A stretch of DNA of 64,000 nt, from contig CM036253.1 in the NCBI GenBank assembly GCA_020698575.1, positions 34,817,719 through 34,881,718 of the forward strand, in the 5' to 3' direction. Below, one piece after another: positions 58,801 to 64,000 of this stretch. Below the pieces are notes generated by a model, which searched no databases, was not told the origin of the DNA, and was given only the letters and a program-made list of their open reading frames with translations. Position numbers and translations under genes: made by a program. Position 1 is the stretch's first letter, and every line of letters begins with the position of its first letter. Source of the stretch: Bostrychus sinensis (taxonomy: Eukaryota; Chordata; Actinopteri; Gobiiformes; Eleotridae).

Positions 58801-60241
58801 TTAGTATCTTTAAGGATTTTCTTTGACAGAGAATTAAAAACTTTAATTGATCATTAAGATCATTCCTTAATTTAACAGCTAAAACAGAAACATTCGTCCT
58901 GATTTGACATGTTACAAGCATAAGCATATCTCTTAAATTATAATGTCTTAGTTTGAATGTCCAATGGAAGGCTCCTATTCACAGCAAGCTAAATCTCCAA
59001 TATTTTTAACTGCACAATGTTGATAAGTGGTAAATGGTCACATTTATATAGCGCTTTTCTACCTCCATGGTTACTCAAAGCGCATCAAGGAACCATTCAC
59101 ACAGACATGCAGACACTGGAGGCAAGGTGGGTTAAGTGTCTTGCCCAGGACACAATGGTGGGAGCGGGGTTTGAACCGCCCCAAGTGGCTCTACCAACCG
59201 AGCTACTGCTGCCCTGATATGGGATTCTATAAAAACCGAATCCAACTTTACTGATTGTTCTTACTGCCCGCTTCTGGAGTTTAAAGGTGCTATGAGCTGT
59301 ATATTAATTACATTTTATAAAAATGACCCACATGTGTGCCTAGACATGAGGTAAACATGTTTAAATCAAATATTAGTTTTACTGATAACAATGGTACAGT
59401 TGAGTTACTAACAATTAAAAATAGGTTTTACAGAATGGCCAAGTTGTTTTTGCTTTGGTTCTAAAACCGCATTGTCGATCGTCCACTCAGAAAAGAGACT
59501 ACTGTTTTGATTTAGACTGCAGCACCATTTTCAAACCAGTACGAGTGCATGCTGCTTACAGTACCTTTAACTATTGGGTAAAATAGAGCAGTATGACAAA
59601 TAAGGCAATGTAAAAGAAGAATACAGAATATGACATTTCCTGCTGAAATGTTTATGGTAGTGCTTTTGTGCAAAAGTAATAGTTGTCAACCAGCTTGGGA
59701 CAAATCTTGGAAACAAATACAATCAAGTGCCAGAGCTTACCCCGATCAGTGAGTTCTTGGTGTTGCCGATGGTGGTCAGAGTGCTGAGGTTGAAGATGAC
59801 AGTGAACTGGGCTTTGTCTGGGGGGAGGGTCAGGGAGGAGAAGGCAGCGTGCTGAAGGCTCAGAGCCGGTCTGTCAGGGCTCTGGGCCTTGTTGAAGGGG
59901 TCCAGGCTAGACTGAAGGCTAGACAGGGCACACGCCATCTCCCCCAAGACCATCTTATAGGCCGCCTCCAGAGTCGGAATATTCTTCAAACTCAGAAGGG
60001 CCTGGTACACCCCATGGACAGCAGACATCACCTACAGCACAGAAAAAGTCAGAAATAAAATGTGTATCTAACTGGATTCAATAATACATTTATTCAGTAT
60101 TTAATATACATTTTACTAAAGAACAAAAAATACACCGACCTCTTTTTCTCTGTGAAAGCGAAGCTCAAGAAGCAAAGAATCAGGAGCCAGTAATTTCTCG
60201 ACATAGGATGCTGGCAACTTGGTGTTAATCTGGTCCACAAT
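20613..60241 (-). CDS. smg1: SMG1 PI3K-related kinase gene, 5' partial
   Basis: SMG1 is the large kinase that phosphorylates UPF1 in nonsense-mediated mRNA decay. I joined 53 exons, in 5' to 3' order: 60140-60241, 59741-60031, 57215-57345, 55717-55878, 55032-55150, 54865-54952, 53246-53347, 51357-51500, 50963-51189, 48650-48849, 48395-48556, 48024-48178, 46148-46275, 44360-44671, 42727-42868, 42503-42653, 42299-42419, 39235-39480, 38929-39080, 38096-38231, 37856-38000, 37649-37787, 37340-37558, 37061-37241, 36818-36979, 36452-36660, 36224-36378, 34698-34920, 34370-34616, 33962-34191, 33323-33574, 32285-32423, 32100-32209, 31813-32031, 31196-31389, 30803-30975, 30434-30713, 30002-30274, 29467-29701, 28549-28760, 28158-28314, 27170-27359, 26643-26920, 25464-25673, 25165-25302, 24845-24997, 24322-24501, 23943-24170, 23616-23827, 23447-23547, 22889-23065, 22710-22816, 20613-20690. 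Phases agree throughout with no stop: 3,158 codons. Human SMG1 is about 3,660 aa, so roughly 500 N-terminal residues lie to the right. Confidence 0.95.
21525..21860. mobile_element. hAT-type short element in the last smg1 intron
   Basis: The 336-bp element has ends TAGGGCTGAC... and ...CTACAGCCCTA. It is flanked by a perfect 8-bp duplication ATAAACAA at 21517-21524 and 21861-21868. Internal GTCGATTAATCG motifs recur near both ends. It has no coding capacity. Confidence 0.88.
22710..32031 (-). CDS. smg1: smg1 exons for the C-terminal insertion region
   Basis: Twenty exons (31813-32031 down to 22710-22816) encode the end of the kinase domain and the long segment between kinase and FATC that is special to SMG1. 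Clear family blocks include SLEATQLASLLQDIS, PPSYVPATAFLQNAGQAHVI, FLQENGEAGFLSLSGIITSA, LTSRDGAWFLEELCSMMGN, TPKMSAGQMLLVAFDGMFTQ, FTADFVREMLIGLPSQALGL, EAKDFGAESK, ILNLEGLRTRTPEALNMDST, SVRHFLMEYKAWQDNIQ and NSYAVSVWKRVKAKLEGRD. At 30434 the donor GTATGT was chosen over the GTAACA four bases on, because only it keeps the frame (QYEVLFAP). Confidence 0.93.
25868..26055 (+). mobile_element. LINE 3' end (L2/Maui-like), with adjacent T-run
   Basis: After a T-run (about 25838-25865) comes GAATTCTTCCTTACCAAGAA, then a tail ending GATACTGGGCGATACAAATA. It is the opposite-strand relative of 12773-13075. Confidence 0.6.
27572..28118. mobile_element. hAT-like short element carrying a SINE
   Basis: Left end CAGGAGTGTCCAAACTTTTT and right end CACTTTGGACATGTATGGCC are inverted-repeat remnants. 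Flanks TGGCCCACAC and TGGCCTAGAC look like a decayed target duplication. A 5S-headed SINE sits inside at about 27810-28032. It lies in the smg1 intron between exons 28158-28314 and 27170-27359. Confidence 0.7.
27810..28032 (-). repeat. SINE with a 5S rRNA-derived head
   Basis: Read on the minus strand, 28032 to about 27930 resembles 5S rRNA: TTATGGCCATA at the 5' end, TCGGAAGCTAAGCAGGGT in the internal promoter region, then TACCTGGATGGGAGAC. It then leaves 5S and runs into a GTTTGGTGGTGGTGG...GTTGGCGCAG...CAGCCACGCTTCTGTCAG body, also found behind a tRNA-like head at 58017-58317. It is a SINE, not a working 5S gene. Confidence 0.82.
28905..29200 (+). repeat. Dispersed repeat shared with 11070-11340
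   Basis: See 11070-11340: the same blocks in the same orientation, about 17.8 kb apart. This copy lies in the smg1 intron upstream of exon 28549-28760. Confidence 0.75.
32100..34920 (-). CDS. smg1: smg1 FRB and kinase-domain exons
   Basis: Six exons (34698-34920, 34370-34616, 33962-34191, 33323-33574, 32285-32423, 32100-32209) carry the catalytic core, which continues into 31813-32031. The FRB-like part includes RPVVFALEHVCSITSAPVET and EKWFQQTYGDAISSALERL. The kinase N-lobe has PKKLFFLGSDGHNYPYLFKG and LHLDERIMQF. The catalytic loop is IIGLGDRHLDNVLID and the activation segment starts VVHIDYNVCF, HIDYN being the usual PI3K-related form of DFG. PFRMTHNIETALGVTGVEG follows. All catalytic residues look intact. 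Confidence 0.96.
32470..33240. other. smg1 intron, AT-rich, no gene
   Basis: The intron between kinase exons 33323-33574 and 32285-32423 has short repeats and A-runs (about 32817-32830). I see no coding sequence or element with definable ends. Confidence 0.5.
35106..35935 (+). mobile_element. LINE C-terminal fragment (RTE-like), interrupted
   Basis: Left part 35106-35250 encodes a RMRWFGHVQRDSEH-like segment. Right part 35776-35935 continues with a MLKLELPGGRPRRRPKK-like segment, then a KEDxxLVGxRDKDAEDR-like segment, the usual order at the C-terminus of RTE-type LINEs. The two halves are separated by the Tc1-like element at 35251-35775. Confidence 0.72.
35251..35775 (+). mobile_element. Non-autonomous Tc1-like element nested in a LINE
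   Basis: The 525-bp element has ends CACTGCCTGGTCAAAAAA and TTGGTCAGGCAGTG and TA on each side. It keeps part of a transposase: FQDDNARIHGAQIVKEWFRD (second catalytic Asp), a damaged SPDLNPIENLW region, and a QKLTETMP-like end. The N-terminal half is missing. Confidence 0.85.
36224..44671 (-). CDS. smg1: smg1 central helical-repeat (HEAT/FAT) exons
   Basis: Fourteen exons from 44360-44671 to 36224-36378 encode the FAT-type solenoid. Recognisable blocks include LANKACQCYIALSDWDSVKE, HLMQLCLTAIKFARKKGNIC, APEMAKSWAALASWSYRWGR, DDMVDVIWRQLTTSCPWLVE, FGLYRVSCQAYFTFLKLNAG, QLFSRLNHPEAYIRQSICSL and VTLLWDELWLGVLQQQH. The exon ending at 38929 uses a GC donor (CAG|GCAAGT) in place of GT; all others checked use GT. 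An acidic, serine-rich segment lies in 36452-36660. Confidence 0.93.
38330..38545 (+). mobile_element. LINE 3' tail with TATC repeat
   Basis: CATTCATTCCTGCTGCCATA corresponds to the common LINE C-terminal motif FxPAAIRLYNT. A non-coding tail follows, ending TGGGGATGAATAAAGTATC and a short (TATC)n. It is a typical 5'-truncated insertion. Confidence 0.65.
39789..40009. mobile_element. Short Tc1-derived element
   Basis: The 221-bp element is flanked by TA on both sides. Its ends match 4331-4857: CACTATATTGCCAAAAGTAT on the left, its complement on the right. The transposase part is deleted. An 18-20-base G-run (39964-39982) lies near its right end. Confidence 0.85.
40020..40985. repeat. Unclassified retroelement-like sequence
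   Basis: A ~950-bp block ends with TGTGCATGTGACAATAAACTTATC, like the 3' tails of LINE/SINE insertions. A short open segment near 40152 begins MELINWSL. I do not recognise the family. It lies in the large smg1 intron between exons 42299-42419 and 39235-39480. Confidence 0.4.
41604..42065. mobile_element. Short inverted-repeat element
   Basis: Left end AGGGGTGCGTAACAATAC and right end GATACGTATC...GACATCCCT give imperfect inverted ends. The interior is rich in 'gtatcaa/tgatac' motifs. There is no coding content. This is the common fish non-autonomous element type, family not determined. Confidence 0.5.
43085..43767. mobile_element. Short inverted-repeat element (hAT-like)
   Basis: AGTCCGACGGATATGGATTT at the left and ATATATCGGTCGGGCACT at the right are imperfect inverted ends. 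A TA run (43737-43750) lies beside the right end. It lies in the smg1 intron between 44360-44671 and 42727-42868. Confidence 0.6.
44760..45243 (+). repeat. SINE-like repeat
   Basis: The block ends with CACCTTGAGACAACTTTGGC then GCTATATAAAATG, a tail shared by many fish SINE/LINE families. The head is not identifiable as tRNA from what I see. Confidence 0.45.
46148..60241 (-). CDS. smg1: smg1 N-terminal helical-repeat exons
   Basis: Thirteen exons from 60140-60241 to 46148-46275 encode the N-terminal solenoid. Segments include IVDQINTKLPASYVEKLLAP, NIPTLEAAYKMVLGEMACAL, MWALSPTVFALLSQDLMLIH, WAQEISVLIKKSDTYSPLFS, PELMQR, VLWQWAVWEAAQFTVLSKLR and LENLDKLMYNAYEGCANAL. The first visible exon starts at a codon boundary after an ATTTCCAG acceptor, so coding continues upstream beyond the window. 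Confidence 0.92.
46386..47960 (+). mobile_element. Tc1-like DNA transposon, copy 2
   Basis: The 1,575-bp element is flanked by TA at 46384-46385 and 47961-47962. Its ends match copy 1 (CAGTGAAGCCCGAAATTATT). The orientation is the same as copy 1 and antisense to smg1. It is very similar to copy 1 over its full length. Confidence 0.93.
46764..47612 (+). pseudogene. Tc1-like transposase pseudogene, copy 2
   Basis: The N-terminal part is open from MAKTKELSEDLRLRIVSAHK through a helix-turn-helix region and GRGRKPKVTPVLARRRVREL to LGSAGGNI, then TGA at 47058-47060. The DDE part is partly open at 47211-47612: KPGGGNLMFWGCFSAGGPG, QHDNDPKHTAK with the second Asp, and SQRIENLWREL with the Glu. It ends early at RPST. 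The TGA, the shortened SQRIENLW segment and the RPST frame end also occur in copy 1. Confidence 0.88.
49242..49770. mobile_element. hAT-like short element with a nested insert
   Basis: GAGGGGTGTCCAAACTATTT on the left and AGTTTGGACACCCC on the right are inverted ends of the same type as 27572-28118. A complete smaller element sits inside it at 49295-49442. Confidence 0.78.
49295..49442. mobile_element. 148-bp hAT-type element, nested
   Basis: The ends are TAGGGATGGGCATCGA and TTCCCATCCCTA. It is flanked by a perfect 8-bp duplication GCGGATGG at 49287-49294 and 49443-49450. No coding sequence. Confidence 0.9.
49788..50458. mobile_element. Short inverted-repeat element with an A-run
   Basis: The left end TAGAGCTGGGACTTTAACGT and right end AATCGAGTCCCACCACTA are imperfect inverted repeats. 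A 20+ base A-run lies at about 49849-49872. No target duplication is evident. Confidence 0.6.
51780..53092. mobile_element. Long inverted-repeat element interrupted by another
   Basis: The left end GGCGCTTTTCCACCAGCAGT continues TACCTGGTTTTACTCTACTC. The right end mirrors it with ACTCTGCTCTATTCGG-type sequence and GATGGAAAAGGGCCC. The inverted ends run for roughly 60-80 bp with mismatches. A second element is inserted at 52336-52878. It lies in the smg1 intron between exons 53246-53347 and 51357-51500. Confidence 0.72.
52336..52878. mobile_element. Nested GC-rich inverted-repeat element
   Basis: The ends are AGCTGTGTCCCAATTCAACA and TGAATTGGGACACAGCT. They continue into near-matching GCCGCAGCCTTC / GAATGCTGCGGC arms. 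The flanks are ATT at 52333-52335 and 52879-52881; TA is an alternative reading one base in. It is much richer in GC than the sequence around it. No transposase is seen. Confidence 0.8.
54044..54820. mobile_element. hAT-like short element
   Basis: AGAGGTGGACAGTAACAAAG at the left and ACTTTGTCCACCACTG at the right are inverted ends of a family common in fish. A small related fragment occurs at about 18325 (GAGGTGGGCGAAGTCAAC) in hao1 intron 1. Confidence 0.7.
56140..56959. mobile_element. Short inverted-repeat element splitting a simple repeat
   Basis: The ends TAGGGATGTAACGATGCA and GAATCGTTACATCCCTA are inverted repeats. On both sides (56060-56125 and 56970-57065) lie imperfect 'ACTAAACC / GGACTAAA'-type repeats that read as one array if the element is removed. 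No coding content. Confidence 0.75.
57617..58363. mobile_element. Short inverted-repeat element carrying a SINE
   Basis: AAAGCGGAACTCAGTAACTT on the left and AAGTTACCGAGTTTTGCTTT on the right are inverted ends. The SINE at 58017-58317 lies inside it. Confidence 0.75.
58017..58317 (-). repeat. SINE with a tRNA-derived head
   Basis: Read on the minus strand from 58317: GGTGGTAGTGGCTCAGTTGG (A box), GGTTGGCAGTTCCAGCCCC (B-box region), then GTGTCCTTGGGCAAGACACT. Next comes a GTTTGGTGGTGGTCGGAGGG...GCAGCCATGCTTCCATCAG body, then a tail with AAAGCGCAATATAAATCCAA. The body after the head matches the 5S-headed SINE at 27810-28032. Confidence 0.85.
58408..58745 (-). repeat. Inverted partner of the element at 59282-59572
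   Basis: AAAGGTACTGTAAACAGCAT, GTACTGCAGTCTAAATCAAA and AACATAAACAACTTTGCCAT match the complement of 59282-59572. The far end, corresponding to AAAGGTGCTATGAGC, is missing here. Confidence 0.8.
59027..59216 (-). repeat. tRNA-derived SINE
   Basis: On the minus strand it begins GCAGCAGTAGCTCGGTTGGT (A box), has GGTTCAAACCCCGCTCC (B box) and GTCCTGGGCAAGACACTT, and ends AAAGCGCTATATAAATGTGA. It lacks the long central body of the SINE at 58017-58317. It is related to 5873-6108. Confidence 0.8.
59282..59572 (+). mobile_element. ~290-bp short inverted-repeat element
   Basis: The element starts TTAAAGGTGCTATGAGC and ends GCTTACAGTACCTTTAA, which are imperfect inverted ends. A related copy is at 17608-17830, and an inverted one at 58408-58745. 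No coding sequence. Confidence 0.72.
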
Positions 60242-60642
60242 CTGGAAATGTGACCACAGTACAAAACCTCTCATTTACATTTTATTGAAAGCTTACATAC
60301 AGCTTAAATTTTTCTTTTGTAGATGAATATTACATTTGTGACATTAGCAGTGCCTGGACAAACTAGATTCACTAGTCTAACTTCTTTATGTGCTGACTAC
60401 AAAATAATTAGGCTGCACTGATGACAATCCTTTCTTTATAATACATGTGATAATGATCATATGCATACATAGTATTTTCAGAGTAATTTCAGGTACTTGA
60501 CCGAAATACCTAGAGAGATGAGGATTATCAACAGCTCAATAAAATTTCTTCCGTAATCAATTGAAAGGTTCTGCTAAATAATGTTTTCCCCCTGCAAAAT
60601 TCTATCAGCAGTGCAACATTGGGTCAAGTACAAAATCTTTAA

Positions 60643-61145
60643 AGTTTTACATAGAAGTTGTGTCCTTTTTTTGTATTTTAACATTTAACTGTAAAATATC
60701 CTGTGGTGTGACTAACATTTTCAAAATACAAAATTCAAACATTTCCAAAATAAGTCACAAGATGTCTGGGACGGTTCCTAATATTTTTGGCATAATGTCA
60801 CATATTTGCACTTTACTAAAGCAACACTTTTAACTGCACCTAAATTCTACAATAATAATTACAATGTTTTATCTTGTAATCAAAATGGTGTCCTGCGGTG
60901 TGACATGAAAAATCTGTTTTTAAACAGGCAGATGCAACAAAACCTACAGGACCTCATCTGTCATTTACAGACCAGACAAACCTCTGGAGGTAGGGCTGTG
61001 AGCTAAAGGCCAAAATACATTTTATTCTATTATCCTTAAAATTAAAATCCTCATTTTGTCAAAAAATGTTAACGTGTGTCTGTTTGGTGTCTGCGGTGTG
61101 ACAGCTGTATTTTTCACAAAATAAAATTTTAAATGTTAAAAAAAT
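60643..61145 (-). repeat. Uncharacterised dispersed repeat, copy B
   Basis: This is the reverse complement of 361-856, with the landmarks in reversed order: AGAAGTTGTGTCC, AATGGTGTCCTGCGGTGTGA, TACAGACCAGACA, then GACAGCTGTATTTTTCAC. The copies differ by scattered substitutions and small indels. Confidence 0.75.
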
Positions 61146-61559
61146 TTTTTTTAGGATGGGACAGGGATCTATTCATTAAGTAAGCACAACAGGCATGTTA
61201 AATATTTATGACAAGAATTTAAAAGCCTAATTGTGAATGTGAGAGAAAAAGTCACATCACAGGACGATGTTAAACGTAGAAATAACAGGGTTGTGCTTAA
61301 AATCATGACATGCTACAAAAAACTCTTTACACTTTTTATATAACTGATTTATATTTGAAATTATTTAATATTCTTTGCATTCAACTTCAAAGTTGAGAAC
61401 AGGACCAAAAATTTTTTTAGACCTGCCAACATCAACCACCCACTTATATTTGTGCACTAATGTAATGTGCTGATGTTATCTCTGACAGTTTGGGCTTTGA
61501 AGTGTGAACTGGAACAGAGCTGAATTTACTAAGTTGAAGACTAATCAGCTAAACTCAGA

Positions 61560-64000
61560 GCAAAGGATGTGCTTCCTTATGAGCTGGTACAAACCCAGTA
61601 TAAAGGTATTTTAGCAGAGCAAATAGAGACTGTGTCTGTCCCCCGCCTAAACACTAACTCCATCAGCAAAAGACAAATAAGAGGAGTGAGAGCCACAAAT
61701 TTAATAAAAATAACTTCTTGTAGACCTAGTAGTAATAATCAAACCAATGACATAATTCAATGTGGATGACTAAACATTAGGTCCATTTCCTCTAAATCCC
61801 TGTTAGTTAATGAATTAATTAATGATAATAAACTTAACCTACTGGCCTTAACAGAAACCTGGCTACAACAGGATGATTATGTGAGACTTAATGAAGCTCC
61901 TCCCCCAAATCATGTAAACTTTCAGACAGCGAGGAGCACAGGCGGAGGTGGAGGAGTGGCAGTAATATCACAGTCTAGTTTACTTCTTAGCCCCAAATCT
62001 AAACACACATATAATTCCTTTGAAAGCCTCATACTAACTATAAATCACCCAAACTGTAAGAAACAAAAAACAGTTATATTTATAATCATCTACCGGCCTC
62101 CTGGTGCCTATTCAAATTTTTAATTGCATTCTCTGACTTTCTATCCAGTATAGTGTTAGACTCAGATAAGATTGTAATAGTAGGGGATTTTAATATTCAT
62201 GTTGATGACAGCAGCGACTGTTTAGGAAATGCATTTGCAGTCTTATTAGACAGCATAGGTTTTACTCAAAATGTAAATGAACCCACTCATTGTCACAAGC
62301 ACAGCCTGGACCTTGTTTTAACCTATGGTATAGAGATTAGTGAGCTCACTGTCCTTCCTCATAACCCCATACTCTCAGATCACTTTCTAATTACCTTTCA
62401 GTTTATACTCAAAGACTTTACTGTTCCAATGAACAAAAAACAGATAAGAACATTATCAGACCAATCTGTGTCAAACTTTAAACACATAATTAAGCCAATA
62501 TTTAGCACAATGTTGAGTGAGTTTGTTGAGAACAGCTCCCATAGCTTGAGTCCCAGTAAAAATGATCGGTTTGTTGACAGCGCCATGCAGTCTTTAAAGA
62601 CAGCTCTAGACAATGTAGCTCCATAAAAACAAAAGGTTGTTAGGCCGAATCCAGTAGCACCATGGTTTAATGCTGAAACACGTTCCCTTAAACAAGCAAC
62701 CCGTAAATTAGAAAGGCTATGGCGTCACTCCAGCTCAGAGCAGTCTCTGAATGCCTGGAAATATAGTCTTTTAAATTATAAAAAATCTCTCCGCGAGGCC
62801 AAAACCAGATACTGTTCAACTTTAATAGAAGAAAATAGGAACAACCCTAGGTTTGTGTTCAGCACTGTAGCCAGGCTGACCACCAGTCACAGCTCAGTAG
62901 AACCCTGTATCCCTGTTACTCTCAGCTGTGAAAACTTTCTTACATTTTTTAACAACAAAATCACAAGTATTAGAGACAAATTAAATGAAATTCTCCCTAC
63001 GATCAGCTCAGAGCACGCTATAGCTGTAAAAACGGAGGCCACTATAAAACCATCTGTAACGTTAGACTTGTCTTTTAGACCCAACTCCTACCAAACTTTT
63101 TAAAGAAACTCTTCCTCTAATTAATTTATACTGAATATAATAAACACCTCCCTAGAAAGGTTATGTACCACAGTCTTTTAAATATGTAGTTATTAAACCG
63201 CTTCCGAAAAAAAAACAAAAAAAAAACAGTTTAGATCCTGACAATTTAGCCAACTATAGACCAATATCAAATCTTCCTTTTCTTTCAAAAATCCCAAAAA
63301 GAGTTGTAGTTAAACAGTTATGTCGCCACCTACAGGACAATAGCTTATTTGAAGATTTTCAGTCAGGCTTTAGACCCCACCATAGCACAGAAACTGCATT
63401 AATTAGAGTCACAAATGACTTGTTATTAAGTTCAGACAATGGACTGGTCTCAATCCTAGTTCTGTTAGATCTCAGTGCAGCCTTTGACACCATTGACCAC
63501 AGCATCTTACTCCAGAGATTAGACTGTGACATAGGAAACTTAGCACCTGTGTGAGCGACAAAAACCTGGATGACAATTATCTCCTCCTAAATCCAGAAAA
63601 AACAAAGGTCATTATACTAGGCCCCAAAAAGCTGAGAGATGCTCTGTCTGACCAGAGTCTCCCTGGACGGTGTCAGTGTAGCCTCAAGTTCTACTGTGAG
63701 AAACTTAGGAGTTTTATTTGACCAAGATTTAGCATTTAAGGCTCATATAAACCAAGCCTGTAAAACAGCATTCTTTCACTTACGTAACATAGCCAAAATC
63801 AGAAATATTTGATCTAAAAGTAACGCTGAAAAACTCGTCCATGTGTTTGTTACATCTAGGTTGGATTACTGTAACTCTCTGCTGGCAGCGTGCCCTAAAA
63901 ATGCTTTAAAATGTCTTCAGCTTGTTCAAAACACAGCAGCAAGATTATTAACAGGAACTAACAGGAGAGAACATATTACTCCTGTGCTAGCTTCACTTCA
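61560..64000 (+). mobile_element. L2-like LINE, degenerate, runs off the window
   Basis: An endonuclease domain is recognisable: LLALTETWLQQDD, GGGGGVAVIS, IIYRPPGAYS, IVGDFNIHVDD and ILSDHFLITF. Then the reverse transcriptase: NYRPISNLPFLSKIPKRVVV, FEDFQSGFRPHHSTETALIR and LLDLSAAFDTIDHSILLQRL. After about 63550 the frame jumps to the C-terminal part (SRLDYCNSLLAG-like, LQLVQNTAARLLTG-like), so the YADD region is deleted. Several stops are present. It lies in the smg1 intron upstream of exon 60140-60241, antisense to the gene. Confidence 0.85.

Noticed and set aside
59180..59216. tRNA gene suggested by A- and B-box sequences (also at 58270-58317)
   Set aside because: Only promoter-like boxes are present, with no cloverleaf or acceptor stem, and each continues into a SINE body.
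1..64000. A novel multi-gene defence or metabolic system
   Set aside because: Only two protein genes are present, both well-known eukaryotic families, and nothing suggests they act together; everything else I can identify is repeats or intron.

Overview
The window is vertebrate nuclear DNA, almost certainly from a teleost fish. It carries two intron-rich protein genes, both on the minus strand, whose exons match vertebrate SMG1 and HAO1. The introns are packed with repeats typical of fish: Tc1-like elements, short hAT-type and other terminal-inverted-repeat elements, L2/Rex-like, L1-like and RTE-like LINE pieces, tRNA- and 5S-headed SINEs, and CA/TA microsatellites. There are no bacterial-style operons, no CRISPR array and no intact tRNA or rRNA gene.

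Left third (1-18,564): a HAO1-like glycolate/2-hydroxyacid oxidase gene. Seven coding exons (1033-18564) join in frame and give the first 352 or so residues, with all the FMN/substrate residues I could check. The last exon, which would hold the C-terminal peroxisomal signal, is not visible and probably lies left of base 1. The 9.2-kb fourth intron holds a Tc1-like transposon (2103-3692), a short Tc1-derived element (4331-4857) and a decayed class I endogenous retrovirus (6487-10394) that landed inside a 20-bp minisatellite and split it. Intron 2 holds a rearranged LINE and an L1-like ORF2 remnant.

Middle and right (20,613 to beyond 60,241): the SMG1 gene, a PI3K-related kinase of nonsense-mediated mRNA decay. 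I could join 53 consecutive exons in one open frame (3,158 codons plus stop), from the N-terminal helical-repeat region through the FRB, the kinase core (GLGDRHLDN, HIDYN), the long C-terminal insertion and the FATC tail ending GWTAWV. The first several hundred residues lie to the right of the window. The SMG1 stop is about 2 kb upstream of the HAO1 start codon, so the genes are head-to-tail. I see no functional link between them.

Right end (61,560-64,000): a degenerate L2-like LINE with endonuclease and reverse-transcriptase remnants, running off the window inside an SMG1 intron.

I find no new multi-gene system. The observations most worth following are in the repeats: two Tc1-like copies that share the same disabling lesions, two SINEs with the same body but different RNA-derived heads (5S rRNA and tRNA), an uncharacterised ~500-bp repeat present at both ends in opposite orientation, several nested insertions with perfect target-site duplications, and a near-perfect hairpin at the left edge.
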